Below the pieces are notes generated by a model. The model searched no databases and was not told where the DNA came from. It saw only the letters and a list, made by a program, of their open reading frames with translations. Positions 23,462-32,977 of a stretch of DNA of 64,000 nucleotides are shown one piece after another; within the stretch, counting starts at the first letter, position 1, and every line of letters begins with the position of its first letter. Position numbers and translations under genes: made by a program. Source of the DNA: Aphrocallistes beatrix. Taxonomy: Eukaryota > Porifera > Hexactinellida > Sceptrulophora > Aphrocallistidae. The stretch spans positions 1,364,001 to 1,428,000 of the forward strand of contig OY725498.1 in assembly GCA_963281255.1 (NCBI GenBank), given 5' to 3'.

Positions 23462-24242
23462 CGTCAACTAATAAGGATATTATGGGCTGGGAGAAAGTGT
23501 TCAATATAACAAAATGTTGATTATTAATAATAAAATAATCTGGTGTATTACAAGTTTTGCTAGGATGATAATTGTAAAACAGCTGTGACGTATGAAAGCC
23601 ATGAACTGAAAATATAAATGCACAAAACTTCTCTCATAACTTTAAACTGATATTTAATAGCTTTTAATTAAACAGTACTAATTTGTAAAAACATCAGCTA
23701 CTGATATTTAGTCCCGCCTCTATAGGGAGATCCCCTTCTGGCATGGAAGTTGTACCACGTACGTGCGGCCTTGCAAAATCTAACAGTCCGATTTCTACCA
23801 AATTTCGCATGTATGATAGGTTTGGATTAGAATAAAATGCGAAACACAAAATTCAAGAAAAATGTTCACCAAAATAATTTATTACCAATTGAAACATACA
23901 ATGAAACATACACAATGAATATGAATACGTATAAAGAAGTACTCATCACAACACTGGTGATAATCGAGCAGACCATATGCATCCTACTGCATTATGTTTT
24001 CAGTTAAACTGCCTCAATGTTAGAATCTATCGATCAATTAACATAATCCTATCAGGCGTGAATACTTACGCTTATGTCCATTCAAGGAGTCCGACAATTC
24101 GCAAAAGAGAACTTGTAACGTGAAAACTTATATTTTGGGTTCATGAGATGAATTTTAATCTTTTGGTAGAGCAAATACGCATAACTGAAAAGTGCTCTGT
24201 GTTTAGATGGACGACCAAAGGAACATGTTGTCAACCTATATA

Positions 24243-24412
24243 CAGTCGACTCCGCTTAATAGGATCACATCGGTCAGAGGACATTTTGCCCCGATTAAGC
24301 GAAGAACCCTATTAACCGAAAATATTTTTGTATTAGTTTCTGTGTGAGAGCTATTCCGGTCCTGCCAAAAGTTACCAGTTTAAACAGTGACCCTATTAAG
24401 CGGAGTCGACTG
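24243..24412. mobile_element. pogo/Tigger-like MITE
   Basis: Inverted ends CAGTCGACTCCGCTTAATAG / TTAAGCGGAGTCGACTG with TA flanks. Its interior matches the copies at 37616-37808 and 53468-53626 closely, including ACATCGGTCAGAGGACATTT. Confidence 0.8.
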
Positions 24413-24429
24413 TATACGTAATTACTATA

Positions 24430-24605
24430 CAGTCGAACCTCGATAATTCGACACTTGTAAAAATTCCGGAACGCATCTATAACCGACATTGTTTCTTATC
24501 CCAATGAGCTTTATACCATTCAATTTGTCCTGCATAATCCGACAATTTGGTAGTCCGACACTTTTTTTGTTTCCCAACGAGTGTCGGATTATGCAGGTTC
24601 TACTG
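24430..24605. mobile_element. pogo/Tigger-like MITE, second subfamily
   Basis: Ends CAGTCGAACCTCGATAATTC and the reverse complement of CAGTAGAACCTGCATAATCC bound 176 bp, with TA flanks. The CAGT.GAACCT..ATAAT..GA pattern is typical of pogo-derived elements. It sits 17 bp from the preceding MITE. Confidence 0.75.
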
Positions 24606-24713
24606 TATATTGACGATACTTTGAATAAATTAGGTTCACTAAATAGAAATATCGATTGAAAATACATAGATATTAGAGCATGATTGCAGTTATCATATAA
24701 AAGTAGAAGTTTG

Positions 24714-25472
24714 TTATTTTTTGGAGTACTTTTTTTTGGGTCCTTCGAAGTGAAAATCTTGGGAACTTCTTTTTGCCATAGACATAGGTTCCACTTCGGC
24801 CTGGGAATCAAAGTATGCAGGAGTATATGCAGGAGATCTGTCATCTGGGAAGTCTTGAGAGTTCATTGGTCCTTCAGCAGAGGATTCTAGACGAAAATTA
24901 AATTTATTCAGACGTGGATTTAGATTATCAATCCACTTATCACCTTTATTGGGCGTTGATTTAAAACGCAGTAAAGGAGCTTCTACCAAACTATTTTCTG
25001 CAGTCGATTCATCATACAATGTGTCATCTGGATAAGATGGAATGTCATTCTCTGATGACACATGCAGTATTCCTATCTTGCTAGCTTCTCGAACATATTT
25101 CGGATTCCATTCGAATCTGATCGTTTTCTTCGCTTTGTGATTTGAAACTTCAGACAATTCATTTCGTATTCGACTGAGGAAACTATCTTGTAATTCTCTC
25201 ACATTAGGAGAGAAACTTCTGTCTTCATGATATCTCAACATCTCTTCCAGTTCCTGTCTCCTCTCTTCTATCTTCCTCTTCTCCTCTAAGAACTCAGTTA
25301 GAACCTCATCTAACTCTGACAGGAGATCGTTCCGTCTTTTCGCGATGAGATCAATCAAACTAGAGAAATACGTCTCAATCTTATATCCAATGATTGCTAG
25401 GTCAGTCTCGAAGTCTGAGTCCACAGTGCTATTGTCCTGACTGGCGTCTGCATCAGTATAACTCGCCATCAT
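24714..25472 (-). CDS. Coiled-coil protein with a tail motif shared with the NADAR genes
   Basis: Single exon, 252 residues, ATG at 25472. Residues about 25-95 are a long charged coiled coil (KIETYFSSLIDLIAKRR, LSELDEVLTEFLEEKRKIEE). The middle is acidic and Ser/Pro-rich. The C-terminal third contains KWIDNLNPRL, FNFRLESSAEG and SPAYTPAYF, which line up with EWIDEVKPQL, INFRLEATAKG and PPAYNPAF in the tail of the NADAR gene at 27203-29530, although the N-terminal parts are unrelated. It ends in a lysine-rich stretch. No known domain name can be given; the coiled coil suggests oligomerisation. The next gene on the same strand is the first of the NADAR array, so the shared tail may reflect exchange between neighbours or a common binding partner. 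Both ideas are inference. Confidence 0.8.
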   Translation of the reverse strand: MMASYTDADASQDNSTVDSDFETDLAIIGYKIETYFSSLIDLIAKRRNDLLSELDEVLTEFLEEKRKIEERRQELEEMLRYHEDRSFSPNVRELQDSFLSRIRNELSEVSNHKAKKTIRFEWNPKYVREASKIGILHVSSENDIPSYPDDTLYDESTAENSLVEAPLLRFKSTPNKGDKWIDNLNPRLNKFNFRLESSAEGPMNSQDFPDDRSPAYTPAYFDSQAEVEPMSMAKRSSQDFHFEGPKKKYSKK

Positions 25473-25789
25473 TGAATATTATGAAATCCAGCAGCACTAA
25501 GTATGGTAACGTTTTAGTAAATGCGTCTGTTCCTAATTGCTCAGATACATTGCATACACCTTACAATCTCCCAATTAACATTATGATATAGGAGAATATT
25601 CATTTTAAAATATTTTGGTAATCCATTAAAAATCGTTCTCACATAATTTACATTCCATCCCCACGGCCCACGCCCACCATGAATTATATCCAGTAAATCA
25701 AGCATCCATCTAGCTGCAAGAGACGCTCCTATAAAAGGCTTTGGAGTCCGATTACGTTTAGGAGCGTGAAAATTAGGAAAATAGTAATA

Positions 25790-25960
25790 CAGTCAGGGTC
25801 GCTTATTGTGAACCACCAGGGGACCAAAAAATATGTTCATAATATAGATACTTCATATTAAGCGAACTTGATTCAATACAAATCCTATCTAAAAAATGAA
25901 ATTGGGACCAGGAGGTTAGTTCATAATAAACGAATGTTCATAATAAGCGACCCTGACTGT
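25790..25960. mobile_element. MITE, second copy of the 1110-1294 family
   Basis: Ends CAGTCAGGGTCGCTTATTGT and ATAATAAGCGACCCTGACTG are inverted repeats with TA flanks. The internal GGACCA and TTCATAATA blocks match the copy at 1110-1294. Confidence 0.8.
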
Positions 25961-26187
25961 ACAGTATATTTTTAATGGAACATGTATGACAAACATGAAA
26001 ACAGATGTGAATTAAGTGTGAGCTAGGTCACTAGGAATATAGTTACACCGTACTAGATAGACCTAGATTCTAGATATTGCAATTTCTGCTTTGCTATAAC
26101 AACTCTTGATTTAAACTCTAAACAAATTCCAATATCTAAGCGAAATTTTCAAACCCAATTTCTGCTCTCATGAAAACCATGATATAA

Positions 26188-26769
26188 CTTTACTACATAC
26201 ATATATTGTCTACTACAAGTTTCTACAAGGATTATCTGAAATCCCAATATTCCTGGAACGAACAAATTAATAGCCTAGCCACAGTATTAGAAGCACAATA
26301 CTTCGAAGAAGACTTATTAAGTACAACAACAGCTAGTGCATATCTGACTTCAGATTCGTCATCTAAACATTTGGAACCTAATAGCCCCAGGTTAAACTCT
26401 GGGATTATATTATATACTTGTATACTAGCGCGCTTCGCTTGCTAGCGCCGCGCGGTTTGTGGACACTTTGTGTCCGCCTGAACGAAGTCTGACACAAAAT
26501 TTCATTTCTTTGCTTTCCCCGTAGGGTAATATCCCCTTGGTAAGACAACAAGAAATAAAGTCATCTTGTAATCAATCCATGAGAGAATAAAGTTTTTAGG
26601 TAGTAATCTCCGAGAAGCTATCTTACCATCAGGAAGTAGGCATGCGATAAATATTCCATTTGGTGAAGGTAAATTACAAAAAGGATACTTCGTAGATTAT
26701 TGTTCTGAATTTAAGAGTAAAATGGTGTCGATAGATCAGCCAGAAATGGCTAGACTGATACGAAAATGA
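26188..26769 (+). pseudogene. Coding-like sequence split by a hairpin-rich insertion
   Basis: Two blocks look coding and share one genomic frame. Block 1 (about 26188-26400) includes FYKDYLKSQYSWNEQINSL and LEAQYFEEDL but has no ATG at its start. Block 2 (about 26593-26769) reads FLGSNLREAILPSGSRH, INIPFGEGKLQKGYFVDYC and MARLIRK, then a stop. Between them, 26421-26495 is a GC-rich triple-hairpin repeat that also occurs elsewhere in the window, and the intervening sequence has stops. Splice sites that would remove it in phase were not found. It is probably an interrupted gene remnant, or two exons of an unrecognised gene. No family was recognised. Confidence 0.4.
26421..26495 (+). repeat. GC-rich triple-hairpin repeat unit
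   Basis: AGCGCGCTTCGCTTGC, then GGACACTTTGTGTCC (a perfect 6-bp stem with a TTT loop), form consecutive small hairpins in otherwise AT-rich DNA. Related blocks occur at about 1066-1104, 36261-36346, 36811-36990, 38238-38323 and 60722-60800. Confidence 0.65.
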
Positions 26770-27202
26770 AATACCTGACATTTTATTGTCGAGAAATATT
26801 CTTATTTAGAGATTTCTATGTGTGAAGTATACATAGTAGATCTCGTAATAGAAGTAAGTTATTACGCGGCAGAACTACTTGGTACTCGTATTACTTTTGG
26901 AGTTGGCTTGGAGTGCCCCAGGTCGAGAACTCCTACATTAGTAGTACTATTTCATATTTCCTGGTGTTCCATATTCCTGCCAGCACTTAATGAGCTAAAT
27001 TTTTACAAATAAATTTTTAAAAAAAAATTTTTTACAAAGACATGACATGAAATGGGATTTGAAAGTAAATAATTGTATAAACATCGTTCATAGAATAAGC
27101 AATCCCATAATAGCTTAGAACAGCATGATAAGCCACAAACTCAGCCTGTATGGCACAAAATAAAACAAAAACAAGAACATCCATTATATTATAATTCAAA
27201 TA

Positions 27203-29530
27203 TTATGTATCCATGGTGTCGTCTGCAATTGGTTCGTTCTCCACACAGTCCATTACAGCACTGCCTGGAGATGGCTGATTTGCAAATGCGGGATTATAGG
27301 CAGGCGGTCTCACGTCTCTCGAAGAGGACATGTCATGATGACTTATCTGTGATTTCATAAAAGTACCTTTAGCAGTGGCTTCTAAACGGAAATTAATCGT
27401 GTTCAAACTTTGGTTTTGATTATCTGGCAACTGAGGCTTAACTTCATCGATCCATTCGCCACTGCCGTCAGCTGTTGGGAAGTTATTCTGTAGAATCTGG
27501 TTTGAGTTGTTATTATTCTGATAAAGAAAAGTGTGGTGCTGTAATGTAGTAGGAAAGTAAAGGAATTGAGACTGTAACTCACTCCGAAGCTTCATCAAGA
27601 GCTTCCCTAACTTGTTCTGTCCCATCCGATTTCCTCCATCTCCCCAAAAGGAATCATTGCTGGTGTGTTCATACAGTGTAGCATTGCACGTGTTAATCAA
27701 TAACTCTCCGAGCTCATGATTTTGTGTAAATTTCTCCTTCAGCACTGTGTACATCACATGCTCCCTCATTGCATCCCAGTCTGGTCTCATCCATCGAGTA
27801 ACTTCCTTTTTGCGACCAAAATCAAGTGCATCTCTAGGAGCACTCAGCTGAGACATGAATTTCGTGTAGGGAGTTCCAACGAACTTCTGTGACTGGAAGT
27901 AATGCTCTGAAGTAGGAAAATAGACTCCATCTATAGTCAGAGAATTACAAGGGAAAAAGTTTGTGAATTCATAGAAAGGTTCTTCTCTGTTATAAAAGTT
28001 TATCATTTCCAGCGAATGATTGTTGTACCATTTGGGACCTAAAATGAACTGAGTGCTTGTTAGTAGTTGAGAGAACTTGTCAAACTCGCTAGCGTAAAGT
28101 GTATAGTGAAGATTACAACAGCTAGATGATGAATGTGTCGTGTTTTCGCAAGATAAGTACTTACAGCAAGATCCACCAGCTATCTGCCTGTATTTATTGT
28201 GACACCATTCATTGAAAAGGTAGAAGCATTGAGGAGAACAGAATAGCTGATTATAAGGATTGATAAGACTGTTACAACACCAATAACAACCAGGGATTAC
28301 AATGTTCCAATTGGAAGGTGATTGTAATACTTGTGGGCGTATATGTATTTCTCCGGCGTACTGAATTAACCCTCTGGGAATCGGACCAATATCTGTTTGG
28401 AATATTAGGAATTCACTCAGAACTCTGCTGAGAAGAAATGGAATTTGAGGCTGCTGTAAGGAAGGAACGTTCGTACAAGATTCACTTTGAGGAATTAAAG
28501 AAGTTGCGCTTGATTTATTATACCAGGGAGGATCTTTACTCAGACCAGAAACTAGAGTGTTATAGATTGTCTTGTAGTCAGCTTCAAGCTTCTGCAAATG
28601 TTCCTCTGAACAAAATTCATTTTTATCGATGAACTGATCACACCCCGGATATAAACAAATAAGGTTTCCAGTCGCATGCTGGTACTTCCTACGACACCAT
28701 TCATGTAGTAATGAATAACATTTCTTGTCACACACGTACAAATACTTGCTATAATCCTTGGTTAACTGTTTCCCGCACCAATAACATCCCTCTATAGTCA
28801 CGCACCAGTTTCTGTACGTAGCGAATTGAGAGGAGAGGTGTGATTGACACTTACTATCTCGTGGTATGGGACCTACATCAGTACGGAATATCAACCCTTC
28901 ATACAGACGAGGAGAAAATATGAAAAGACTAGCTTCTGTTCCCTGCATCATCACATCGCTACATTCTGATTTCACTTGATCGCTAGAATAAGAAGTGCTG
29001 GTTCTTTTCTTCGAGAATTGAACAGAATTGAACTGAGGATCAATATCATACCATTTCGGTCCTATCCTGATAAGATTGAAATCAGTGGAAGGATCTAATA
29101 ATCCGCTTGAACCTTTCTGGAACGCCGAAGCATGTTCATCTGTACAGAAAGAATTCTTTTCAATGTGATCTTGATCACATCCAGGATATCTACAAATAAA
29201 TTCATTCCTTTTTAAGTCATTAACTTTGAAAACACACCACTCGTGTAGATACATGAGACATTTCGTGGAGCAGCATATTGTTTGATGAGAGACGTTATCT
29301 GTGCAACACCAGTAACAACCTTGAATAGATCGTCTCCAGTTAGGAGAACTGTAGAAGGTAGGAGCAGGTGTTTCGCCTGGTTTAAAACTGCGAGGAATAG
29401 GACCTACGTCTGTCATGTAGTAGAGGGAACTGATGAGTCTTCCTGAGAAAGGAATTTCCATCTCAAGTTTATCCCTTGACTGTGAGCCCCAATACTGCTC
29501 GAATCCTTTGAAATCGGAGCAGGATTGCAT
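27203..29530 (-). CDS. Three-module Cys/His-rich NADAR protein (array gene 1)
   Basis: Single exon, 775 residues, ATG at 29530. Three modules occupy about 31-161, 204-337 and 368-502. Each starts near a (T/S)D(V/I)GPIPR motif, contains GCYWC, and ends GPKWY or PPWY. In module 1 the candidate metal ligands are C72-x2-C75, C87-x3-C91, H96-x2-C99 (HEWC), C113-x4-C118 and C129-x3-H133; module 3 has N in place of the His of HEWC. Residues about 511-652 are a NADAR (YbiA/DUF1768) domain: FYEFTNF, PTSEHYFQSQKF, RPDW, EHTSNDSFWGDGG, LGKLLMKLR. The usual GGD is GGN here. NADAR enzymes hydrolyse N-glycosidic bonds, reported for riboflavin intermediates and ADP-ribosylated guanine. The tail (653-775) carries EWIDEVKPQL and INFRLEATAKG, shared with the coiled-coil gene upstream in coordinate order. 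Target and location are unknown; there is no signal peptide, so it is probably intracellular. Confidence 0.9.
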   Translation of the reverse strand: MQSCSDFKGFEQYWGSQSRDKLEMEIPFSGRLISSLYYMTDVGPIPRSFKPGETPAPTFYSSPNWRRSIQGCYWCCTDNVSHQTICCSTKCLMYLHEWCVFKVNDLKRNEFICRYPGCDQDHIEKNSFCTDEHASAFQKGSSGLLDPSTDFNLIRIGPKWYDIDPQFNSVQFSKKRTSTSYSSDQVKSECSDVMMQGTEASLFIFSPRLYEGLIFRTDVGPIPRDSKCQSHLSSQFATYRNWCVTIEGCYWCGKQLTKDYSKYLYVCDKKCYSLLHEWCRRKYQHATGNLICLYPGCDQFIDKNEFCSEEHLQKLEADYKTIYNTLVSGLSKDPPWYNKSSATSLIPQSESCTNVPSLQQPQIPFLLSRVLSEFLIFQTDIGPIPRGLIQYAGEIHIRPQVLQSPSNWNIVIPGCYWCCNSLINPYNQLFCSPQCFYLFNEWCHNKYRQIAGGSCCKYLSCENTTHSSSSCCNLHYTLYASEFDKFSQLLTSTQFILGPKWYNNHSLEMINFYNREEPFYEFTNFFPCNSLTIDGVYFPTSEHYFQSQKFVGTPYTKFMSQLSAPRDALDFGRKKEVTRWMRPDWDAMREHVMYTVLKEKFTQNHELGELLINTCNATLYEHTSNDSFWGDGGNRMGQNKLGKLLMKLRSELQSQFLYFPTTLQHHTFLYQNNNNSNQILQNNFPTADGSGEWIDEVKPQLPDNQNQSLNTINFRLEATAKGTFMKSQISHHDMSSSRDVRPPAYNPAFANQPSPGSAVMDCVENEPIADDTMDT

Positions 29531-29781
29531 TGGGTTGAGCGAATAAATTATGATGTAATAGTTATCAACTAATTCAAAGTCAAACTATGGTTAAATGTAT
29601 AAGACGATAAATGGTTCAATCATACTATCTTTACAAGTATTATTACTACAAGTGAAAGTGTATCATAAACTACAGATAGGAATGTACATACAAACATACG
29701 TAACTAATTACTTCAATCATTCAGTAATCAGAGCAATGTTTGAGTAAGGTCTTAACTAAGTTCTACCATGGCATAGCCATG

Positions 29782-29990
29782 GTTAATTGGGCATGCCTAA
29801 TTTCCGGGACGGGACGAGTCAAGATGCCTAATCTCCGGGACGGGACAGAAAAGGTACCTAATTTCCGGGACGGGACGGGTTAAGATGTCTAATTTCCGGG
29901 ATGGGACGGGTTAAGATACCTAATTTCCGGGACGGGATCCCGTCCCGTCCCGGAAATTAGGCATACCCGATTAATTGGGCCAGTATTTTC
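29782..29990. repeat. Foldback with five ~31-bp tandem units
   Basis: Five tandem copies of CCTAATTTCCGGGACGGGAC-type units start at about 29795, 29826, 29856, 29887 and 29918, then one inverted copy follows (CCCGTCCCGGAAATTAGGC). The outer flanks TTAATTGGGCATGCC and its inverse make terminal inverted repeats. It is non-coding and lies between array genes 1 and 2. Confidence 0.75.
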
Positions 29991-30462
29991 CGTCCACTAT
30001 GTCCAGGAGTTAGTACACGTGGTGGACATATGTTCAACAGTCGAGGACACGTGTGTTAGTCGATGTTCCCTAAATACCATAGGAGATGTTGGAGATGGAA
30101 TGTCATGAGTTGTCACATGCTAACCAAGTTAGCAACCAAATATCAGAATAACAATTTAGTAAAGTAGAAACAATAAAATACTAGTCTCACATACTCGTAG
30201 TACAAAGAAAATTTATTTATATCAAAATAATAACTGAGGTTTGAATAATTAAATAAGGTTTGAATAATTTCTGAAAAGATTCCCACCACCTTCAGCTATT
30301 GGCTGCTTATTGAATTCTGAAGCAGCGCTATCGGAGAAACTTGTGTGAAACTAGACTGAACTCAGGAGGTGCATCGTGTAAGACGTACAACAAGTAGGAA
30401 TATACAGAGTAATAAATTCACAATTTAATAAACTTCCTTCCGTAGTAGATTCTAAACGAGAA

Positions 30463-31797
30463 TCAATTTTCTGCTTTGATATTAGGCTTAGGATCGTCAA
30501 TCCATTCACCAATGACATTGGTTGCTGGAGGCTTGTTTAGTAAATTCTGATTTTCAGCTGTCAATTGAGGTTTAGGATCGTCAATCCATTCATCAATGGC
30601 ATTGGTTGCTGGAGGCTTGTTTAGTAAATTCTGATTTTCAGCTGTCAATTGAGGTTTAGGATCGTCAATCCATTCACCAATGACATTGGTTGCTGGAGGC
30701 TTGTTTAGTAAATTCTGATTTTCAGCTGTCAATTGAGGTTTAGGATCGTCAATCCATTCACCAATGACATTGGTTGCTAGAGGCTTGTTTAGTAAATTCT
30801 GATTTTCAGCTGTCAATTGAGGTTTAGGATCGTCAATCCATTCATCAATGACATTGGTTGCTGGAGGCTTGTTTAGTAAATTCTGATTTTCAGCTGTCAA
30901 TTGAGGTTTAGGATCGTCAATCCATTCATCAATGGCATTGGTTGCTGGAGGCTTGTTTAGTAAATTCTGATTTTCAGCTGTCAATTGAGGTTTAGGATCG
31001 TCAATCCATTCATCAATGGCATTGGTTGCTAGAGGCTTGTTTAGTAAATTATGATTTTCAGCTGTCAATTGAGACTTAGGATCGTCAATCCATTCATCAA
31101 TGACATTGGTTGCTGGAGGCTTGTTTAGTAAATTATGATTTTCAGCTTTGATCTGAGGCTTAGCATCGTCAATCCATTCGTCCCAATGAGATATATTCTG
31201 GCTAGAGTCTCGAGTTTGTGTGTTATGGATCGTCTTACGGTCAGTTACAAGCTCCCAATTATTACCTTGATTGATTGCGCAGGGAGTACTGGTTCTTTTC
31301 TTTGAGGATTTCAAGTACCATTTTGGTCCTATCTTAATTAGATCAAATGCAGTGGGATTATTCAATAATTCGTTCCAATCTTTTTGAAACGCCGAAAAAT
31401 GCTCCTTTGTACAGAAAGAACTATTTTCACTGCTATCCTGATTACATCCAGGATGTCTGCACATAAATTCATTCCTTTTTAAGTCATTAACTTTGAAAAC
31501 ACACCACTCGTGTAGATACATGAGACATTCCGTGGAGCAGCAGATTGCTTGATGAGAGACGTTATCTGTGCAACACCAGTAACAACCTTGAATAGATCGT
31601 CTCCAGTTAGGAGAGCTGTAGAATGAAGGAGCAGGTGTTGCACCTGGTTTGAACCCGCGAGGAATAGGACCTACGTCTGTCATGTAGTAGAGGGAACTGA
31701 GGAGTCTTCCTGAGAAAGGAATTTCCATCACAAGTTTCTCTCTTGACTGTGAGCCCCAATACTGCTCGAATACTTCGCAAGGTGAGTAGGATTTCAT
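30463..31797 (-). CDS. NADAR-less family member with 28-residue repeats (array gene 2)
   Basis: Single exon, 444 residues, ATG at 31797. Residues 1-161 are almost the same as module 1 of the gene at 27203-29530 (for example SSLYYMTDVGPIPR, GCYWCCTDNVSHQ, LHEWCVFKVNDLKRNE). A short stretch (DRKTIHNT) resembles the end of module 2 of that gene, so modules 2-3 and NADAR appear deleted. Residues 206-444 are eight full and one partial copies of a 28-residue repeat, DEWIDDPKPQLTAENQNLLN plus KPPATNVI. The repeat core EWIDDPKPQL is the tail motif of array gene 1. The stop follows directly after the last EWIDD repeat; the next bases, read in another frame, still encode IDSRLESTTEGS, the family tail. 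It therefore probably lost its original C-terminus by frameshift. No enzyme activity is expected. Confidence 0.85.
   Translation of the reverse strand: MKSYSPCEVFEQYWGSQSREKLVMEIPFSGRLLSSLYYMTDVGPIPRGFKPGATPAPSFYSSPNWRRSIQGCYWCCTDNVSHQAICCSTECLMYLHEWCVFKVNDLKRNEFMCRHPGCNQDSSENSSFCTKEHFSAFQKDWNELLNNPTAFDLIKIGPKWYLKSSKKRTSTPCAINQGNNWELVTDRKTIHNTQTRDSSQNISHWDEWIDDAKPQIKAENHNLLNKPPATNVIDEWIDDPKSQLTAENHNLLNKPLATNAIDEWIDDPKPQLTAENQNLLNKPPATNAIDEWIDDPKPQLTAENQNLLNKPPATNVIDEWIDDPKPQLTAENQNLLNKPLATNVIGEWIDDPKPQLTAENQNLLNKPPATNVIGEWIDDPKPQLTAENQNLLNKPPATNAIDEWIDDPKPQLTAENQNLLNKPPATNVIGEWIDDPKPNIKAEN
30466..31182 (-). repeat. 84-bp coding tandem repeat, ~8.5 copies
   Basis: The GGATCGTCAATCCATTCA block recurs every 84 bp (for example 30490 and 30574). 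Units differ by a few substitutions, mainly D/G before EWIDD, P/L in KPPATN or KPLATN, and V/A before the last Ile. The period is a multiple of three, so the frame is kept through the array. Confidence 0.95.
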
Positions 31798-31989
31798 AAG
31801 CTTTAGAAATTAGTAAAATTAGATCAAAAAACTTTGTTCATAAAATAGTTTACTGTGTTAGTAGAAGATATCACAGAATAGAATTAAGGTTGTTGAAACT
31901 GCCTGGCTATAAGTATTTTTTTCCTGAAACTAAATGCATGGGTGAACTTAATAAGCTATTTCAGATCCCCAATAAGTCAACAGAAAAAT

Positions 31990-32097
31990 ATCCCACAGAC
32001 GGGATGGGAGTGTTTCCACGTTGGTTACACAAGTTACACAACGTAACATCCAACCCAAGAATGTGGAAACACACTCCCACCCTGTCTGCGGTGGGAT
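31990..32097. mobile_element. Short inverted-repeat element
   Basis: ATCCCACAGACGGGATGGGA near 31990 is mirrored by a matching inverse ending near 32097; GAGTGTTTCCAC and GTGGAAACAC are part of the stem. One arm of a related element is at about 39631-39690. Non-coding. It lies in the spacer between array genes 2 and 3. Confidence 0.65.
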
Positions 32098-32348
32098 TTC
32101 TTTCTTCACTAATTAATTAGGTGACAATAGGTGACAAAATTACGATCAAACGTGGATTAATCTTTTATGTCCTCATAGTAACATTAGCTTTATGTTAGGT
32201 AGGGACAACCATACTAAATATTCCGTAATCATACAACTAATTCTATCTTTTACTTACCATTCGTAAGACCTTTTAAATATTAATTAATTAGCTGATGAAT
32301 AACACATCCAAATAGTTACCGCAAATAAGTTAGCATGGGTAAGTCCTG

Positions 32349-32387
32349 TTTTGTCAGAAATGGTCCCCCGGACCATTTCTGTCAAAA
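32349..32387. repeat. 18-bp stem hairpin
   Basis: TTTTGTCAGAAATGGTCC is followed after three bases by its reverse complement with one mismatch. A sequence of similar design (GGTCC...GGACC in multiple copies) occurs at 60850-60960. Confidence 0.6.
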
Positions 32388-32977
32388 CTCCTCCTACCCA
32401 CTTTAGTATGGGAAACCCCATGGACATAGAATCATAATTTTCATTGCTCGAATCTGAAAAAAATGTGGCTGGTTAACTCTTTACGTAGAATCCTAATTTC
32501 GGGGTTATTCTTATGCTCGAGAAATTTTTCATCGGAATAGTATAGTTTTGTGACCTTAGAATTTCCGAAAATCGCTAAAACTGGAGCAAAAAACTTTGCT
32601 TTGAAATGTTAGCATAGTCCATAAGATAAGTCGTAAGTAGTCATGATAATTGTCAATATTTAGACCCTTAAACGGCGAAGTTTTTAAAAAAATGCTGAAT
32701 TAAATAATAATCTGAGCAATTAGTAGATAGAAAGAGGAATCAAGTGACAGAAATATTTAGTATCCTTTAGAAAATTGTGAAGGAGAGTTAATTTTCGAGG
32801 GAATGCAGGATATCAAAAAAAAGAAAAATAATAGTTGAGATACACTTCCACTTAAAATGAGATTTCAACAACGGAAGCTCAACAGATTAAAATCTAAAAT
32901 AAAATACATTGATTCATTTATCAAAAGGGAATAATAATTTTTTTCAAGCGTTTCACTTAAAAAATATTTTCTAATCA

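Noticed and set aside
26818-27012. 64-codon plus-strand frame before array gene 1
   Set aside because: No recognisable domain and no conservation with other spacers in the array.
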